This document shows, piece after piece, positions 4,961 to 6,495 of a stretch of DNA of 6,495 bases. Source of the stretch: Paracoccaceae bacterium. Its GTDB lineage: Bacteria; Pseudomonadota; Alphaproteobacteria; Rhodobacterales; Rhodobacteraceae. Within the stretch, counting starts at the first letter, position 1; every line of letters begins with the position of its first letter. The translations under genes and the position numbers were made by a program. The notes under the pieces are model-generated. The model ran no database searches. It was not told the origin of the DNA and saw nothing but the letters and a program-made list of their open reading frames with translations. The stretch spans positions 1 through 6,495 of the forward strand of contig SKMI01000160.1 of assembly GCA_007121115.1 (NCBI GenBank), written 5' to 3'.

Positions 4961-5845
4961 TCAGTCACCCTGCGCCCCCTTGCGCCGGTGGCGGCGGTCC
5001 TCCTCGGGCACCGCGCGCAGGTCGGCGTCGCGCACCAGCCGTTCCTCGCCCGACAGGCACACGAAGCGCTGCCCGCGCATCCGGCCGATCAGCGTCAACC
5101 CTACCTGGCGGGCGATCTCCACCCCCCAGCCGGTGAACCCGGATCGCGAGGCCAGCACCGGGATCCCCATCTGCGCGGTCTTGATCACCATCTCCGAGGT
5201 CAGCCGTCCGGTGGTATAGAGGATCTTGTCCGCGCCATGGACCCCGTGCCGGAACATCCAGCCCGCGATCTTGTCCACCGCGTTGTGGCGGCCCACATCC
5301 TCCATGTAGACCAGCATCCGGTCGCGTTCGCACAGCACCGTGCCATGGATCGCGCCGGCTTCCAGATAGAGCGACGGCGTGGTGTTGATCGCGCGCGCCA
5401 GCGCATAAAGCCAGCTTGTGCGCAGTTCGGCCTCCGGCAAGGTCAGCCCCTCCAGCCCCTCCATCATGTCGCCGAACACGGTGCCTACCGCGCAGCCAGA
5501 GGTGCGCGTCTTCTTCTGCACCTTCTCCTCGTAGCTGGTCGCGCGCTCGGTGCGCACCACCACGACCTCCAGATCGTCGTCGTACTCCACCGCCGTGACC
5601 AAATCATCGGCGCGCAGCATCCCCTGATTGCGCAGGAAACCCAGCGCCAGATACTCGGGGTAATCGCCGATGGTCATGGCGGTGACGATCTCCTGACTGT
5701 TCAGGAAAATCGTCAGCGGGCGCTCCTCGACCACGGCGATCTCGGTCTCGGCGCCGGTCTGGTCATGGCCGCGCACGCGGCGGGTCAGGCGCGGGTCGTC
5801 GGGCCGGGGCAGAAGGGGCGGCAAAAAGGGCGCGCGTATGTCCAT
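4961..5845 (-). CDS. fdhD: FdhD, sulfur carrier/sulfurtransferase for formate dehydrogenase activation
   Basis: The product has 294 residues, near the usual FdhD length. FdhD receives sulfur from a cysteine desulfurase and delivers it to bis-MGD before insertion into formate dehydrogenase. Visible motifs: ERPLTIFLNS (41-50), LALGFLRNQGML (66-77), TSGCAVGT (115-122), VYMEDVGRHNAVDKIAGW (179-196), YTTGRLTSEMVIK (210-222) and GLTLIGRMRG (249-258). The mobile-loop CxxC of the E. coli protein is here CAVG: only C118 remains. The start is ATG at 5845; an in-frame stop lies three codons upstream, so no longer version exists. The ribosome binding site AAGGAGG (5865-5859) is strong but rather far away (13 nt). 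The gene heads the fdhD-mobA-mobB-moeA unit and diverges from the DUF2478 gene, which implies a bis-MGD formate dehydrogenase elsewhere in the genome. Confidence 0.95.
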   Translation of the reverse strand: MDIRAPFLPPLLPRPDDPRLTRRVRGHDQTGAETEIAVVEERPLTIFLNSQEIVTAMTIGDYPEYLALGFLRNQGMLRADDLVTAVEYDDDLEVVVVRTERATSYEEKVQKKTRTSGCAVGTVFGDMMEGLEGLTLPEAELRTSWLYALARAINTTPSLYLEAGAIHGTVLCERDRMLVYMEDVGRHNAVDKIAGWMFRHGVHGADKILYTTGRLTSEMVIKTAQMGIPVLASRSGFTGWGVEIARQVGLTLIGRMRGQRFVCLSGEERLVRDADLRAVPEEDRRHRRKGAQGD

Positions 5846-5872
5846 GGGCTGTCTTTATCCTCCTTCTGGCAT

Positions 5873-5900
5873 AATGTATCCAGACCACAGTTGCGAACAA
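5873..5900 (-). promoter_or_regulatory. Candidate promoter of the fdhD-mobA-mobB-moeA unit
   Basis: On the reverse strand TTGTTC (5900-5895) and TACATT (5878-5873) are 16 nt apart, in the only relatively A/T-rich patch of the 66-bp divergent gap. It would give a leader of about 20 nt before the fdhD start. A CATAAT hexamer on the forward strand (5870-5875) could be the -10 of the DUF2478 gene, but I see no matching -35. No clear ModE, FNR or other known operator is visible. Confidence 0.3.
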
Positions 5901-5911
5901 GAGGCCGCACC

Positions 5912-6481
5912 ATGCTGGGCTATATCGTCACCGACCAACGCGGCGTGCTGGATGCGATGCTTCTGCAGATCGCCGAGCGGCTGCGCGCCGAGGGCCTCCG
6001 GCTGGCCGGGGCGGTGCAGGAAAACCCGGTGCCCGAGGATCGCGCCGACACCCGCTGCGACATGGTGCTGCGGCTTCTGGGCACCAGCCGGACGATCTGC
6101 ATCAGCCAGCGGCTGGGCGCCCACGCGCGCGGATGCCGGCTGGACCCCGGCGCGCTGGAAGAGGCCGCGGCAGCGGTGGAACACCGTCTCACGGATCGCC
6201 CGGACCTCCTGATCGTCAACAAGTTCGGCAAGGCCGAGATGGACGGCCACGGCTTCCGCCCCGTCATCGCTAGCGCCCTGGGTGAGGGCATTCCGGTGCT
6301 CACGGCGGTGGGGCGCGGCGGGCTGCCGGGCTTCGACAGTTTCGTGGACGGGCTTGGCACGCCGCTCCCCTTCGCGCTGGACCCGGTGCTGGACTGGTGC
6401 CGCCATGCGGTGGCCGAGGCCGCCACAGATGTGGCCGACCCCGTCCCGGCGGCAAAAGCCACAACGCACCCCCGGCCCTGA
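5912..6481 (+). CDS. DUF2478 family protein, molybdenum-associated, function unknown
   Basis: The product has 189 residues and matches my memory of DUF2478, a family often found beside molybdate transport or molybdoenzyme genes. Motifs: GYIVTDQRGVLDAMLLQIAE (3-22), which sits where a P-loop would be in a MobB-like NTPase but lacks GKT/S; LAGAVQ (31-36); GCRLDPGAL (74-82); DLLIVNKFGKAEMDGHGF (98-115); and GIPVLTAVG (126-134). The strand-loop order recalls a degenerate P-loop NTPase or nucleotide-binding fold (inference). The last 20 or so residues are Ala/Pro-rich and probably disordered. An AAGAGG ribosome binding site (5899-5904) lies 7 nt before the ATG. It diverges from fdhD across 66 bp and may share its regulation. 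A role in molybdenum handling is suggested by context only. Confidence 0.88.
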   Translation: MLGYIVTDQRGVLDAMLLQIAERLRAEGLRLAGAVQENPVPEDRADTRCDMVLRLLGTSRTICISQRLGAHARGCRLDPGALEEAAAAVEHRLTDRPDLLIVNKFGKAEMDGHGFRPVIASALGEGIPVLTAVGRGGLPGFDSFVDGLGTPLPFALDPVLDWCRHAVAEAATDVADPVPAAKATTHPRP

Positions 6482-6495
6482 ACGCCCCGCCCCGA

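Noticed and set aside
5867..5882. TGGCATAATGTATCCA in the fdhD/DUF2478 gap as a possible operator
   Set aside because: The halves are offset by one base and only partly symmetric, and it does not match a ModE or FNR site as I know them; more likely promoter sequence.
4349..6481. 710-codon forward open frame opposite mobA and fdhD, running in frame into the DUF2478 gene
   Set aside because: Upstream of 5912 the product is His/Pro/Arg/Gln-rich with no family resemblance, and lies antisense to two firmly identified genes. Long antisense frames are expected in high-GC DNA.

Overview
This GC-rich window (dominant G/C at third codon positions) looks like a chromosomal segment of an alphaproteobacterium, most probably Rhodobacteraceae (Rhodobacterales). 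This rests on gene order and protein style, and on a characteristic G6-hairpin-G6-C6 intergenic element that I recall as common in that order. There are no signs of plasmid, phage or transposon content, and no RNA genes or CRISPR array.

Left part (1-1037): a divergent regulator/enzyme pair. A TetR-family repressor is cut by the left edge and runs leftward from 221. A metaxin/FAXC-type glutathione S-transferase-like protein runs rightward from 309. The 87-bp gap between them holds two near-identical inverted repeats (TGCTTACC-N3-GGTAAG cores, 23 bp centre to centre). These overlap candidate promoters on both strands, so the regulator probably controls both genes.

Middle gap (1038-1482): 445 bp between two convergent transcription units with no convincing gene. 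It holds a perfect 12-bp tandem duplication and several hairpins, the best being a 12-bp stem at 1356-1384.

Right part (1483-6481): a leftward cluster for molybdenum cofactor maturation, in transcription order fdhD, mobA, mobB, and a 753-residue moeA fusion. A DUF2478 gene runs divergently rightward from 5912. MobA attaches GMP to molybdopterin to make the guanine dinucleotide cofactor (bis-MGD). MobB is its GTPase-like partner. MoeA inserts molybdate into adenylylated molybdopterin. FdhD passes sulfur to bis-MGD so that formate dehydrogenase becomes active. mobA/mobB and mobB/moeA overlap by 4 nt (ATGA, GTGA), indicating translational coupling. A 105-nt structured spacer separates fdhD from mobA. 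This combination suggests a molybdenum formate dehydrogenase or molybdate transport locus nearby, outside the window (inference).

No wholly new system is evident. The points most worth a second look are: the moeA product carries a ~325-residue N-terminal RNase H-fold-like (DUF429-like) domain with conserved-looking acidic residues; the FdhD CxxC motif is reduced to one cysteine; the fdhD-mobA spacer can fold in alternative ways that could mask the mobA ribosome binding site; and the tandem operator of the TetR/GST pair is unusually clear.
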